A stretch of 49,059 nt of DNA. Source: CAYWPG01 sp964460035 (GTDB lineage Bacteria > Pseudomonadota > Gammaproteobacteria > Nitrococcales > AK92). The DNA is taken from contig CAYWPG010000031.1 of NCBI GenBank assembly GCA_964460035.1, positions 1-49,059 of the forward strand. Direction: 5' to 3'. Under the pieces are notes generated by a model. It worked only from the letters and a program-made list of their open reading frames with translations. It did not search any database and had not been told where the DNA came from. Made by a program: the position numbers and the translations under genes. Position 1 is the stretch's first letter. Every line of letters starts with the position of its first letter. Below, piece by piece: positions 37,677 through 47,820 of the stretch.

Positions 37677-38606
37677 ATGACCGAGAACACCGACACCGCC
37701 ATCCAACAGGTCCGCGATTATCTGATGCAACTGCAGGATACAATTTGCAGCGAGCTTGAGCGCCTGGACGGTGCCGCCCGCTTCCGCGAGGATCCATGGC
37801 AGAGGCCGGATGGCGGTGGCGGTCGCACCCGGGTATTACGCGAAGGCGGCGTATTCGAGCAGGCCGGCGTTGGTTTCTCCCACGTCTACGGCACCAACCT
37901 TCCCGGCACCGCCACCGAGCGCCGTCCGGAACTCGGCGGACGCGGCTTCCAAGCCATGGGAGTTTCGCTGGTTATCCACCCGCGCAATCCGTACGTGCCG
38001 ACCACGCACGCCAATGTGCGCTTCTTCATTGCCGAGAAACCCGGCGCGGCGCCTGTGTGGTGGTTCGGCGGCGGCTTCGACCTGACGCCCTACTATGGTT
38101 TCGAGGAAGATTGCGTGCACTGGCACCGCACGGCCAAGGCCGCCTGCGCGCCTTTTGGCGACGATCTGTATCCGCGCTTCAAAGCCTGGTGCGATGAGTA
38201 CTTCTATCTACCGCACCGGCAGGAGCCCCGCGGCATAGGCGGTTTGTTCTTCGACGATTTCGACGAGGGCGGTTTCGATAACGCCTTCGCTTTCATGCGC
38301 TCCGTCGGCGATCATTTCCTGCCCGCTTATCGCCCTATCGTAGAGCGCCGGCGCGACATGCCCTACGGCGAGCGCGAACGGCAGTTCCAGCTTTACCGGC
38401 GAGGCCGCTATGTGGAATTCAACCTGCTGCAGGACCGCGGCACCCGCTTTGGGCTGCAGTCCGGGGGCAGAACCGAATCCATCCTGATGTCGCTCCCCCC
38501 GCTGGTACGCTGGGAGTACGGATGGCAAGCGGAACCCGGCAGCCCGGAAGCCGAACTGTACGAGCGTTTTCTGCCGCCGCGCGACTGGGCCAGCGAGGAA
38601 CTCTGA
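37677..38606 (+). CDS. hemF: Oxygen-dependent coproporphyrinogen III oxidase
   Basis: 309 residues (E. coli 299). It carries out the O2-dependent oxidative decarboxylation of coproporphyrinogen III in haem synthesis. Diagnostic: HPRNPYVPTTHANVRFF, GGGFDLTPYYGFEEDCVHWH, GIGGLFFDDFDEGGF and RRGRYVEFNLLQDRGTRFGL. The start MTENTDTAIQQVRDYLM at 37677 has GAGAAGAG in front. It follows tsaC by 61 bases in the topA run. Presence of HemF indicates haem synthesis under oxic conditions. aroE, a frequent neighbour, is absent. Confidence 0.97.
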   Translation: MTENTDTAIQQVRDYLMQLQDTICSELERLDGAARFREDPWQRPDGGGGRTRVLREGGVFEQAGVGFSHVYGTNLPGTATERRPELGGRGFQAMGVSLVIHPRNPYVPTTHANVRFFIAEKPGAAPVWWFGGGFDLTPYYGFEEDCVHWHRTAKAACAPFGDDLYPRFKAWCDEYFYLPHRQEPRGIGGLFFDDFDEGGFDNAFAFMRSVGDHFLPAYRPIVERRRDMPYGERERQFQLYRRGRYVEFNLLQDRGTRFGLQSGGRTESILMSLPPLVRWEYGWQAEPGSPEAELYERFLPPRDWASEEL

Positions 38607-38659
38607 CGCTCGCCCGCGCGATAAGCCGCAAGCCAAATAACTTCGAGGTTCACGACGGC

Positions 38660-39139
38660 ATGACCCGGTTGGCCAAACTCTGCCTGCTCCTACTGCTGCT
38701 GATCGCGCTGAGCGCCTGCGCGACGTTACGGCCCCAGATCGAGCGCCCGCGTCTGCAGGTCGCTCACATCCAGATCAAGGAGCTAGGGCTGCTACAGCAG
38801 CGCTATCTGATCACCTTGCGCGCGCAGAACCCCAATCCGATACCGCTGCCCATTCGCGGCGTGAGCTACGCCCTGGAGCTCGAGGGCACCGAATTCGCCA
38901 GCGGAGTAACTGCTGCGCCCTTCAGCTTGCCCGCGTATGGCGAAAGCGACGTTCAGCTTGAGCTTTCCACCAACCTGCTGCGCACCGGCCAATGGCTGCT
39001 CGAGCGATTGCAGCGCGGCGACGCCCGGTTCGCCTACCGCGTCCACGGCGACATTAACGTCGACCGTCTCGGCATAGGCCGCATCCCCTTCGACAACCAT
39101 GGCGAGGTCGACCTGACGCTGACGGGCGCACGTCAGTGA
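38660..39139 (+). CDS. LEA14/WHy-type lipoprotein
   Basis: 159 residues from the ATG at 38660; upstream in-frame codons overlap hemF and lack a signal sequence. A lipoprotein signal peptide (MTRLAKLCLLLLLLIALSAC) has a lipobox LSAC with Cys20 lipidated, so it is a membrane-anchored periplasmic or outer-membrane protein. The remainder is a single water-stress/LEA2 type beta domain: ITLRAQNPNPIPLPIRGVSY followed by LEGTEFASGV, typical of LEA_2 lipoproteins. The role is unknown; related domains are linked with desiccation or osmotic stress. It lies 53 bases after hemF and may be cotranscribed. Confidence 0.85.
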   Translation: MTRLAKLCLLLLLLIALSACATLRPQIERPRLQVAHIQIKELGLLQQRYLITLRAQNPNPIPLPIRGVSYALELEGTEFASGVTAAPFSLPAYGESDVQLELSTNLLRTGQWLLERLQRGDARFAYRVHGDINVDRLGIGRIPFDNHGEVDLTLTGARQ

Positions 39140-39170
39140 GTACCGCCGCACAGGCTGGACTGACATGACC

Positions 39171-39204
39171 ACTTGACGGCCGACTCGACCGTTGGCCGTC
39201 AAGT
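39171..39204. repeat. 11-bp inverted repeat after the LEA lipoprotein gene
   Basis: ACTTGACGGCC (39171-39181) and GGCCGTCAAGT (39194-39204) are perfect complements around a 12-base loop. The sequence just after is T-rich but not a clean T-tract (TTCTGTGTTATTTTGTC). It lies 32 bases past the lipoprotein stop, so termination is the simplest role. Confidence 0.5.
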
Positions 39205-39408
39205 ACATCATTCTGTGTTATTTTGTCTTTATCGCATCGGCTGCGGAACGCACCCGTCCGGTCCGCACAGCACGGTGCGGTCACCGTAGCAGCGCCCCAT
39301 CGACATAGCCCCCGGGTCTGGCGGCCCGCAGAGGCATTGTTTCGACGCGACAGCCACCACAAGTGGGATAGAGCGGTAGCCGGCTACCGCATAAGGGCGA
39401 GAAACGTT

Positions 39409-39798
39409 ATGGACACGTTGCACATCATGATCGTCGAGGATGACGCGCCTTTGAGAACCATCATGCAGCTGTTGCTGGAGGAGCAGCCGCACCATTTCGA
39501 GTTTGCCGAAACCGGCACCGAGGCGCTGCAGCAGGCCGCTGCCAACGATCAGGACATCATAGTTATCGACGTTGGCCTGCCCGATATGAGCGGATTCGAG
39601 CTGGCGCGGGCGCTGCGCGAACGCGGCTGCCACTCGTACCTCATCGCCTTCACTGGGTTCGACGACGATCGCACGCGTGCCCAGGCTACAGCGGCCGGCT
39701 TCGATCGCTTTTTCCACAAGCCGCTCGATCTGGCGACCATGGAGTCCATTTTCGACGAGATCATAGCCACCGGCCTGCAGCGTCACGCCCAGTCCTGA
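39409..39798 (+). CDS. Stand-alone response regulator receiver protein
   Basis: 129 residues, one CheY-like receiver domain and no output domain. It starts MDTLHIMIVEDDAPLRTIM with the acidic pair at residues 10-12. The phosphoacceptor is Asp54 (IIVIDVGLPDMSG), the switch Thr is in IAFTGFDDD and the Lys in FFHKPLDL. Such proteins relay phosphate or act by protein contact. No histidine kinase is adjacent, so the partner is unknown. The ATG at 39409 gives a standard N-terminus; the frame is open further upstream without family sequence. It lies alone between two noncoding gaps. Confidence 0.88.
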   Translation: MDTLHIMIVEDDAPLRTIMQLLLEEQPHHFEFAETGTEALQQAAANDQDIIVIDVGLPDMSGFELARALRERGCHSYLIAFTGFDDDRTRAQATAAGFDRFFHKPLDLATMESIFDEIIATGLQRHAQS

Positions 39799-40106
39799 CC
39801 CTTATCGCACACCCATCTGGGGACTGGAGACGATAGCTCGTTGCCGGAGCGAGGAGCGCGCCTTGCCGGGCTGGAGCTAGCAGGGCACAGCCTCCATCTC
39901 AGAAAGCGCCAGGTACAGCGGCGCAGATGGATACCGCAGCCGCCCCCGGCCATGCGAGAAGACCTCACGGAACCGAACTAACCGCGCGCTCTGCGGTCGT
40001 TACGACTCTTCTAATGCCCGCAACCATGTGCATGGCCGGGCAGCGAATCTCGACCTTGGGCATGTGCCACGGATTTTCGTGTCCTTTCGAAGGAAGAGGC
40101 TTGTAC
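39799..40106. other. Intergenic region before the DUF502 gene
   Basis: 308 bases without a recognised gene. A compact hairpin at 40015-40042 pairs TGCCCG with CGGGCA outside and CCATG with CATGG inside, 65 bases before the DUF502 start. It could belong to the mRNA leader. Nothing else is identified. Confidence 0.35.
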
Positions 40107-40763
40107 ATGAAGAGCATTAGCTCGACCTTTATCAAAGGCTTAGCCGCCGTGCTACCGGCCGCCATCACGCTCTACCTGCTGTTCTGGGTCGGCAGTACGG
40201 CAGAGGCGGTGCTCGGGCGCATACTGCGCCAGGTACTGCCCGAGCAGTGGTACGTTCCCGGGCTGGGACTGGTTGCGGGGCTGCTACTGGTGCTGGCCAT
40301 TGGCCTGATGCTCAACGCCTACGTCGTCCAGCAAGTATGGCGCACCATGGAGGATCGTTTTCTCCAACGCATTCCGCTGGTCAAGACCGTATACGGCGCC
40401 GTGCAGGACTTGATGGCGTTTTTCGCCAAGTCCGAGCCCGAGACGCCTAGCCAGGTGGTGATGGTGACGCTGGGCGATACTGGGTTTCGCGTGCTCGGCT
40501 TCGTCACGCGACAAGACTTCAGCGATGCCCCTCCGGGCCTCGGCGACACCGATACCGTCGCCGTCTACCTGCCCATGAGTTATCAGATCGGCGGCTACAC
40601 GCTGCTCATGCCGCGCAGCGCCCTGCAGCCATTGGACATGAGCATAGAGGATGCCATGCGCTTTGCGGTGACCGCCGGCATGTCGACTTCCCGCACTGTG
40701 CCGGCCGTGGAGCCCACGCTGTCGCCGCTGACGGCTGGCAAACAACGAACCGGACCCGTATGA
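40107..40763 (+). CDS. DUF502 family inner-membrane protein
   Basis: 218 residues from the ATG at 40107, preceded by AGGAAGAGG. Two N-terminal membrane helices are evident: FIKGLAAVLPAAITLYLLFW (about 8-30) and LGLVAGLLLVLAIGLMLNAY (about 55-75). The soluble part shows the DUF502 pattern: RIPLVKTVYGAVQDLMAFFA, VVMVTLGDTGFRVLGFVT and DTVAVYLPMSYQIGGYTLLMPRSALQPLDMS. The function is unknown; relatives occur widely in bacteria and in plant vesicle-trafficking proteins. It is followed by the pyruvate dehydrogenase operon 150 bases on. Confidence 0.9.
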   Translation: MKSISSTFIKGLAAVLPAAITLYLLFWVGSTAEAVLGRILRQVLPEQWYVPGLGLVAGLLLVLAIGLMLNAYVVQQVWRTMEDRFLQRIPLVKTVYGAVQDLMAFFAKSEPETPSQVVMVTLGDTGFRVLGFVTRQDFSDAPPGLGDTDTVAVYLPMSYQIGGYTLLMPRSALQPLDMSIEDAMRFAVTAGMSTSRTVPAVEPTLSPLTAGKQRTGPV

Positions 40764-40913
40764 TGCTGTCAACGAATAACAACAAACGGCAGGCCACCAC
40801 GGCTCCCCGGCCCGCGTGGCAGCATCGCCCAAAAAGCGAAGCATTGTGGCAGGACCATCCCTATCTTGCCTCGCCTGGCGGCCGGGTCCGTGACTTACCC
40901 AAGAGGTATCGTC

Positions 40914-43571
40914 ATGGCTGACAGACCCGAAGATATCGATCCGCTCGAAACGCGCGAATGGGTGGAAGCGCTAGAAGCGGTAATCGACGCCGATGGGCCC
41001 GAGCGCGCACACTTCCTGCTCGAGGCGCTGGTCGATGAGGCGCGCCGGCGCGGCGCACACATCCCCTTCAAGGCCACCACGGCTTACCTGAACACCATCC
41101 CCCCTCATCTGGAGGCGCGATCTCCCGGCGACCACGCTCTTGAGTGGCGGCTGCGCTCGCTCATCCGCTGGAACGCCATGGCCATGGTGGTCAAGGCAAA
41201 CCGCTTGCATGAAGGCATAGGGGGGCATATCGCCAGCTTCGCCTCCAGCGCGACGCTCTACGATGTGGGCTTCAATCACTTCTGGCGCGCGCGCAGCGAC
41301 AAGCATGGCGGCGACATGATTTTCATCCAGGGCCACTCCGCGCCGGGCATTTATGCCCGCGCGTACCTGGAGGGGCGCTTGACGGCGGAGCAACTGCACA
41401 ACTTCCGTCGGGACGTGGGCGGCATTGGGGTGACGTCCTACCCGCACCCCTGGCTGATGCCCGACTTCTGGCAGTTCCCGACCGTATCCATGGGGCTTGG
41501 GCCCATCATGGCGATCTACCAGGCGCGTTTCATGCGATACCTGCACAATCGCGGCATCGCCGACACCGGCGATCGCAAGGTGTGGGCGTTCATGGGCGAC
41601 GGCGAAATGGACGAGCCGGAATCGCTGGGCGCGATCGGGCTGGCTGCACGCGAGAACCTGGACAACCTGATCTTCGTTATCAACTGCAACCTGCAGCGCC
41701 TGGACGGCCCGGTGCGGGGCAACGGCAAGATTATCCAGGAGCTGGAAGGCAAGTTCCGCGGCGCGGGCTGGAACGTCATCAAGCTGGTGTGGGGCTCCTA
41801 CTGGGATCCGCTGCTCGCCAAGGACACCAAGCAACTTCTGCGCAAGCGGATGGAAGAGGCCGTCGACGGCGAGTACCAGAACTTCAAGGCCAAGGGCGGC
41901 GCCTACACGCGCGAGCATTTCTTCGGCAAATACCCCGAGCTCAAGGCTATGGTCGCCAACATGTCCGACGATGACATCTGGCGACTCAACCGCGGCGGCC
42001 ATGACCCGCACAAGATTTACGCGGCCTATCACGCAGCGGTGAACCACAAGGGCCAGCCGACCGTAATCCTCGCCAAAACCGTCAAGGGCTACGGTATGGG
42101 CGTCGCGGGCGAGGGGCAGAATATCACCCATCAGCAGAAGAAGATGGGTGTCGAGGCGCTCCGGGCCTTCCGCGACCGCTTCAACATCCCGATCCCGGAC
42201 GAGCAGCTCGCCGACGCGCCGTTCTACAGACCGCCCGAGGACAGCGAGGAGATCAAGTATCTGCGCGCGCGTCGCGAGGCGCTGGGCGGCTACCTGCCGG
42301 CGCGCCACAGCGAAGCGCCGAAGCTGGAGATTCCCGATCTCTCCGCCTTCGAGCTGCTGCTCAAGGGGAGCGGCGAGCGCGAGCTGTCCACCACGATGGC
42401 GTTCGTGCGCATTCTCTCGATACTGGTGCGCGATAAGAAGATCGCCCGCCACATCGTGCCCATCGTCCCCGACGAGGCACGCACGTTCGGCATGGAAGGG
42501 CTGTTCCGTCAGCTCGGCATCTACTCTGCCCAGGGCCAGCTTTACGAGCCCCAGGACGCCGACCAGCTGATGTACTACAAGGAGGACAAGCGCGGGCAGA
42601 TCCTCGAGGAAGGCATCACGGAAGCCGGCGCCATGAGCTCGTGGATAGCGGCGGGCACCAGCTATGCGAACCACGGAATCCCGATGATTCCGTTCTATGC
42701 CTTCTACTCCATGTTCGGCTTTCAGCGGGTGGGCGACCTGGCATGGGCCGCCGGCGATATGCGCGCGCGGGGCTTCCTGATGGGCGGCACGGCCGGGCGC
42801 ACCACGCTCAACGGCGAAGGGCTGTAGCACCAGGACGGGCACAGCCACGTGCTGTCATCCACCATCCCCAACTGCATCAGCTATGACCCGACTTTTGCCT
42901 ACGAGCTGGCCGTGATCATTCACGACGGCCTGCGACGGATGTACGTAGATCAGGAAGACGTCTTCTACTACATCACCATGATGAACGAGAACTACCCTCA
43001 CCCAGCCATGCCGGCCGGTGCGGAGGAAGGCATCCGCAGAGGCATGTACCTGCTGAGCGAGGGCGAGGATTCGGAGCTGAAGGTGCAGCTGCTCGGCTCC
43101 GGGACGATCCTGCGGGAGGTCATGGCCGCGGCCGAACTGCTGCGGGAGGACTGGGGAGTTGCGGCGGACATCTGGAGCTGTACCTCGTTCACCGAACTGC
43201 GGCGCGACGGCATGGCCTGCGAGCGGTGGAACATGCTCCACCCCGAGGAAGCGCCACGGCAATCCTACGTCGAGCAATGTCTGAAAGATCGGCCCGGACC
43301 GGCGGTCGCTGCCACGGACTACATGCGCGCATTCGCCGACCAGATCCGCCCCTATGTAGATCGCCGCTATATCGTGCTCGGCACCGACGGCTTCGGTCGG
43401 TCCGATACGCGCGAGGAGCTGCGGCGCTTCTTTGAGGTCGACCGGTACTACGTGACGGTCGCTGCGCTCAAAGCTCTGGCGGACGAAGGCCGGATACCGG
43501 CAGCCAAGGTCAGCGAGGCCATAGGCAAGTACGGGATCGACCCCGACAAGCCGAACCCGACCACGGTCTAG
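40914..43571 (+). pseudogene. aceE: Pyruvate dehydrogenase E1 (AceE) interrupted by an in-frame amber codon
   Basis: One continuous reading frame of 885 codons (E. coli AceE 887 residues) is broken only by TAG at codon 638 (42825-42827). Before it are 637 residues from the ATG at 40914 (AGAGG upstream), with GVTSYPHPWLMPDFWQFPT, the ThDP motif MGDGEMDEPES to NCNLQRLDGPV, and AGRTTLNGEGL. After it the same frame continues HQDGHSHVLSSTIPNCISYDP and runs 247 residues to a normal TAG. The usual family sequence here is GEGLQHEDGHSH, so the amber replaces a conserved Gln (CAG to TAG is one transition) just before a conserved active-centre His. All other parts look intact. Options: recent nonsense mutation, sequencing error, suppression, or a split protein restarted at GTG 42849. 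Confidence 0.9.
42825..42827 (+). other. In-frame amber codon inside aceE
   Basis: TAG between GEGL and HQDGHSH. TAG also serves as the ordinary stop of odhB, aceF and aceE itself, so the code is not globally reassigned. No frameshift is involved: both sides are in the same frame. Confidence 0.95.
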
Positions 43572-43598
43572 ACGCTCCCCTAAGCAGGAGATGCCGCC

Positions 43599-44945
43599 TT
43601 GACAGAAGAGATTAGAGTTCCGGACATCGGCGACTTCGACGAAGTCGACGTAATCGAAGTGCTGATCGCGCCAGGCGACCGGGTGGAGAAAGAGCAGTCG
43701 CTGATCACGCTGGAGAGCGACAAGGCCACCATGGAAGTGCCGGCGCCTATTGCCGGCGTCGTCAAAGAGGTCAAGCTCAAGGTAGGAGACAAAGTCCGCG
43801 AAGGCACTCTGATTGCCGTACTGGAGGCCGCCGCCGGCGAGGCCGGCAAGCCGACGCCCGAACCGGCAGAGGATGAGGTCGTAGCGCAGCCGCGCCAAGA
43901 TCCTATGCGCGAGGAGCCGGCTCCCAAGGAGGCGCCACCCGCGGCGGCTGCCGTGGAGCCGCCCTCCGCGCCGGCGCCCGGTGCCACCACGCCGCCCGCG
44001 CGTCGTCCACCGCCGGTAAGCCCCGTCATCGATACCGAGGCGCATAAGCGCGCGCATGCCAGTCCCGCCGTACGCAAGTTCGCGCGCAGCCTGGGGGTAG
44101 ACCTCAGCCAGGTAAAGGGCAGCGCTCGCAAGGGCCGCATTACAAAGGACGACGTTACCGCGTACGTCAAGCAGGTGATGCAGCAAGGCCCCGCGGCCTC
44201 TGCCGGGGCGGGAATCCCCGCAATTCCTGCCGTGGACTTCGAGCGGTTCGGCCCGACAGAGCGTCAGCCGCTGTCGCGGATCAAGCGGCTCTCGGGGCCG
44301 CATCTGCATCGAAGCTGGCTTAACGTTCCGCATGTCACCCAGTTCGACGAAGCCGACATCACCGAGCTGGAAGCCTTTCGCAAGGCACACCTCAAGACAG
44401 CCGAAGCGCGCGGCGCGAAGCTCACCTTGCTCGCTTTCCTGGTCAAGGCCTGCGCATCGGCTCTGCGCGAGTTCCCCGAGTTCAACAGCTCTCTCGCGCC
44501 CGAGGGCGACGCGCTCATTCTCAAGCGCTACGTGCACATCGGCGTAGCGGTGGACACGGCGGAAGGGCTGGTGGTGCCGGTGCTGCGCGATGTGGACACC
44601 AAAGGCATTTACGAGATCGCCAAGGAACTGGGCGAAATCAGCAGCAAGGCGCGCGAACGCAAACTCGCTCCGGGCGACCTGCAGGGCGGCTGTTTCAGCA
44701 TCTCCAGCCTGGGCGGCATTGGAGGCACGGCGTTCACTCCCATCGTCAACGCGCCGGAAGTGGCCGTACTCGGCGTTTCTCGCGCAACGATGAAGCCGGT
44801 TTGGGACGGCACCAGCTTTCAGCCTCGGCTAATGCTGCCGCTGTCGCTGTCGTACGACCATCGTGTCATCGACGGTGCCGCGGCTGCCCGTTTCACCACC
44901 TATCTAGCGTCAGTGCTCGCCGATATGCGGCGCATCCTGTTGTAG
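43599..44945 (+). CDS. aceF: Dihydrolipoyllysine acetyltransferase (E2) of pyruvate dehydrogenase
   Basis: 448 residues from a TTG start at 43599 with GGAG eight bases upstream; the ATG at 43591 is out of frame and stops at once. One lipoyl domain (1-78; Lys42 in ESDKATMEVPAP), a Pro/Ala-rich linker, a subunit-binding domain (about 150-190, VRKFARSLGVDLSQVKGS to ITKDDVTAYV), and the catalytic domain ending SYDHRVIDGAAAARF with His and Asp of HxxxDG. E. coli AceF has three lipoyl domains; one is common elsewhere. It lies 27 bases after aceE. Its lipoyl coding region contains a 124-bp stretch identical to one in lpdA. Confidence 0.96.
   Translation: MTEEIRVPDIGDFDEVDVIEVLIAPGDRVEKEQSLITLESDKATMEVPAPIAGVVKEVKLKVGDKVREGTLIAVLEAAAGEAGKPTPEPAEDEVVAQPRQDPMREEPAPKEAPPAAAAVEPPSAPAPGATTPPARRPPPVSPVIDTEAHKRAHASPAVRKFARSLGVDLSQVKGSARKGRITKDDVTAYVKQVMQQGPAASAGAGIPAIPAVDFERFGPTERQPLSRIKRLSGPHLHRSWLNVPHVTQFDEADITELEAFRKAHLKTAEARGAKLTLLAFLVKACASALREFPEFNSSLAPEGDALILKRYVHIGVAVDTAEGLVVPVLRDVDTKGIYEIAKELGEISSKARERKLAPGDLQGGCFSISSLGGIGGTAFTPIVNAPEVAVLGVSRATMKPVWDGTSFQPRLMLPLSLSYDHRVIDGAAAARFTTYLASVLADMRRILL
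43618..43741 (+). repeat. 124-bp perfect direct repeat, copy in aceF
   Basis: Every base of 43618-43741 matches 44998-45121, a spacing of exactly 1380 bases. It encodes lipoyl-domain residues about 7-47 of AceF. Divergence begins abruptly at both edges. Identity at synonymous positions shows recent duplication or gene conversion, not only protein-level constraint. Confidence 0.97.
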
Positions 44946-44972
44946 ACGCTACAGCCAGCCGGGAAACTAGCC

Positions 44973-46742
44973 ATGGCAGAAACAATCGAACTCACGATTC
45001 CGGACATCGGCGACTTCGACGAAGTCGACGTAATCGAAGTGCTGATCGCGCCAGGCGACCGGGTGGAGAAAGAGCAGTCGCTGATCACGCTGGAGAGCGA
45101 CAAGGCCACCATGGAAGTGCCCGCCACCGAGGCGGGCACGGTTACCGCGGTGCACGTGAAAGTCGGCGATAAGGTTAGCCAAGGCGATCGCGTGGCCACC
45201 ATCAAAGTGGAAACAGCGGCCGCTGCGAGTCCGCGTCCCGCGCCGGCCGCTAGTGAACCGCCCGCGCCAACAGTGCCGGCGGTGGCGGTGGCGCCGGAAC
45301 CGACCAGCGTCGCAACTTCGCAAGGCGACGCCAATTGCGATGTCCTGGTTCTGGGCTCCGGCCCGGGCGGCTATACCGCAGCCTTCCGCGCCGCCGACCT
45401 TGGGCTGCGCACCGTACTGGTGGAGCGCCATGCCGACCTGGGCGGCGTTTGCCTGAATGTCGGCTGTATTCCCTCCAAGGCCCTACTGCATGCGGCCAAA
45501 GTCATCGACGAAGCGCAAGCCATGCGCGAACATGGCATCGACTTCGGCACGCCGAAAATCGATCACCGCAAACTGGCGGAGTGGAAGAACGGCATCGTAG
45601 GCCGTCTTAGCGGCGGTTTGAAAACGCTCGCCAAACAGCGCAAGGTGGAAGTCGTGCACGGCGAGGGGCGCTTCGTCGATGCGCACACCCTTGCGGTACG
45701 CACCGCCGAGGGCGAAGAACGCAGCATTCGCTTCCGCCACTGCATCATCGCCGCCGGATCGCGGCCAGTGGCGCCGCCGGGCTTCGACCTGGAGCACCCG
45801 CGCATCATGGACTCCACCGCAGCGCTTGAGCTGTCCGACATTCCCCAACGGCTGCTGGTCGTGGGGGGCGGCATCATCGGCTTGGAAATGGCCACTGTAT
45901 ACGCCGCGCTAGGAACCAAGGTCACGGTGGTCGAACTGGCAGACCGGCTGATACCCGGCGCCGATCAGGACATGGTGCGCCCGCTGCTCAAGCGCATCCA
46001 GGCGCGTTACGAGAATATCTTCCTGAACACCAAGGTCGCCGAGCTTAGCCCGGACGATACCGGCGTCAACGTGCGCTTGGAGGGTCCCAATGCGCCGGTG
46101 CAGGAACGTTTCGATCGCGTGCTGGTGGCCATAGGCCGGCGACCCAATAGCGATCGCATCAATCTCGATGCGACCGGGCTGCGCCCCGACGAGCACGGCT
46201 ACATACAAGTCGATGAGCAGATGCGCACTCAAGTGGAGCACATCTTCGCCATCGGCGACATCGTCGGTCAGCCCATGCTGGCCCATAAGGCAAGTCACGA
46301 GGGCAAAATCGCCGCCGAGGTCATCGCCGGTTACAAGCACGCCTTCGATGCTCGCGTCATCCCTGCGGTTGCCTATACCGATCCGGAAGTCGCCTGGGCC
46401 GGGCTTACCGAAGATGAAGCGAAAGCTCAGGGAATCGCTTATGAAAAGGCCAGCTTTCGCTGGGCGGCCAATGGGCGTAGCCTAACCATGGGGCGGGACG
46501 ACGGACTGACCAAACTGCTGTTTGCCAAGGACAGCGGGCGTTTGATAGGAGCGGCGATTACCGGCCCGAATGCCGGCGATCTGATCAGCGAAGCAGCGCT
46601 AGCCATCGAGATGGGCGCCGACGCCGAAGACATAGCGCTTACCATCCACCCGCACCCGACACTATCGGAAACGGTCGCCATGGCTGCCGAAGTGGCGGCA
46701 GGAACGATTACAGAGCTATATTTGCCGCAGCGCAAAAAATGA
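44973..46742 (+). CDS. lpdA: Dihydrolipoamide dehydrogenase with N-terminal lipoyl domain
   Basis: 589 residues, about 115 more than a plain E3. Residues 1-80 are a lipoyl domain (Lys44 in ESDKATMEVPAT). A Pro/Ala-rich linker follows, then the E3 body: FAD site CDVLVLGSGPGGYTAAFR (about 122-139), redox disulfide GGVCLNVGCIPSKALLHAA, NAD site VVGGGIIGLEMATVYAALG and the C-terminal HPHPTLSETVAMAAE. It reoxidises lipoamide of the pyruvate dehydrogenase complex. Third gene of aceE-aceF-lpdA, 27 bases after aceF. E3s with a lipoyl domain occur in several proteobacterial pyruvate dehydrogenase clusters. The gene lpd at 5553-6974 is the separate E3 for 2-oxoglutarate dehydrogenase. Confidence 0.96.
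   Translation: MAETIELTIPDIGDFDEVDVIEVLIAPGDRVEKEQSLITLESDKATMEVPATEAGTVTAVHVKVGDKVSQGDRVATIKVETAAAASPRPAPAASEPPAPTVPAVAVAPEPTSVATSQGDANCDVLVLGSGPGGYTAAFRAADLGLRTVLVERHADLGGVCLNVGCIPSKALLHAAKVIDEAQAMREHGIDFGTPKIDHRKLAEWKNGIVGRLSGGLKTLAKQRKVEVVHGEGRFVDAHTLAVRTAEGEERSIRFRHCIIAAGSRPVAPPGFDLEHPRIMDSTAALELSDIPQRLLVVGGGIIGLEMATVYAALGTKVTVVELADRLIPGADQDMVRPLLKRIQARYENIFLNTKVAELSPDDTGVNVRLEGPNAPVQERFDRVLVAIGRRPNSDRINLDATGLRPDEHGYIQVDEQMRTQVEHIFAIGDIVGQPMLAHKASHEGKIAAEVIAGYKHAFDARVIPAVAYTDPEVAWAGLTEDEAKAQGIAYEKASFRWAANGRSLTMGRDDGLTKLLFAKDSGRLIGAAITGPNAGDLISEAALAIEMGADAEDIALTIHPHPTLSETVAMAAEVAAGTITELYLPQRKK
44998..45121 (+). repeat. 124-bp perfect direct repeat, copy in lpdA
   Basis: Identical to 43618-43741 in aceF and in the equivalent lipoyl-domain frame. 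Recombination between the copies would delete 1380 bases and fuse the aceF lipoyl start to the lpdA body. Confidence 0.97.
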
Positions 46743-46800
46743 CACAGACCTAACGCCCGCATGGACGTAGAATGGCGTTATCCGTAACAGGGAGATTGAC

Positions 46801-47796
<996 letters not shown>

Positions 47797-47820
47797 CCTC
47801 CTGCCCCACCTGCCATAGGA

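Noticed and set aside
40971..42848. Long minus-strand frame opposite aceE
   Set aside because: Antisense shadow of aceE with no domain pattern; the sense frame matches AceE throughout.
42828..43571. The 3' part of aceE as an independent gene
   Set aside because: It continues the same frame and family alignment as the 5' part with no gap, so it is one interrupted gene and not a separate enzyme. Restart at 42849 is kept only as a possibility.
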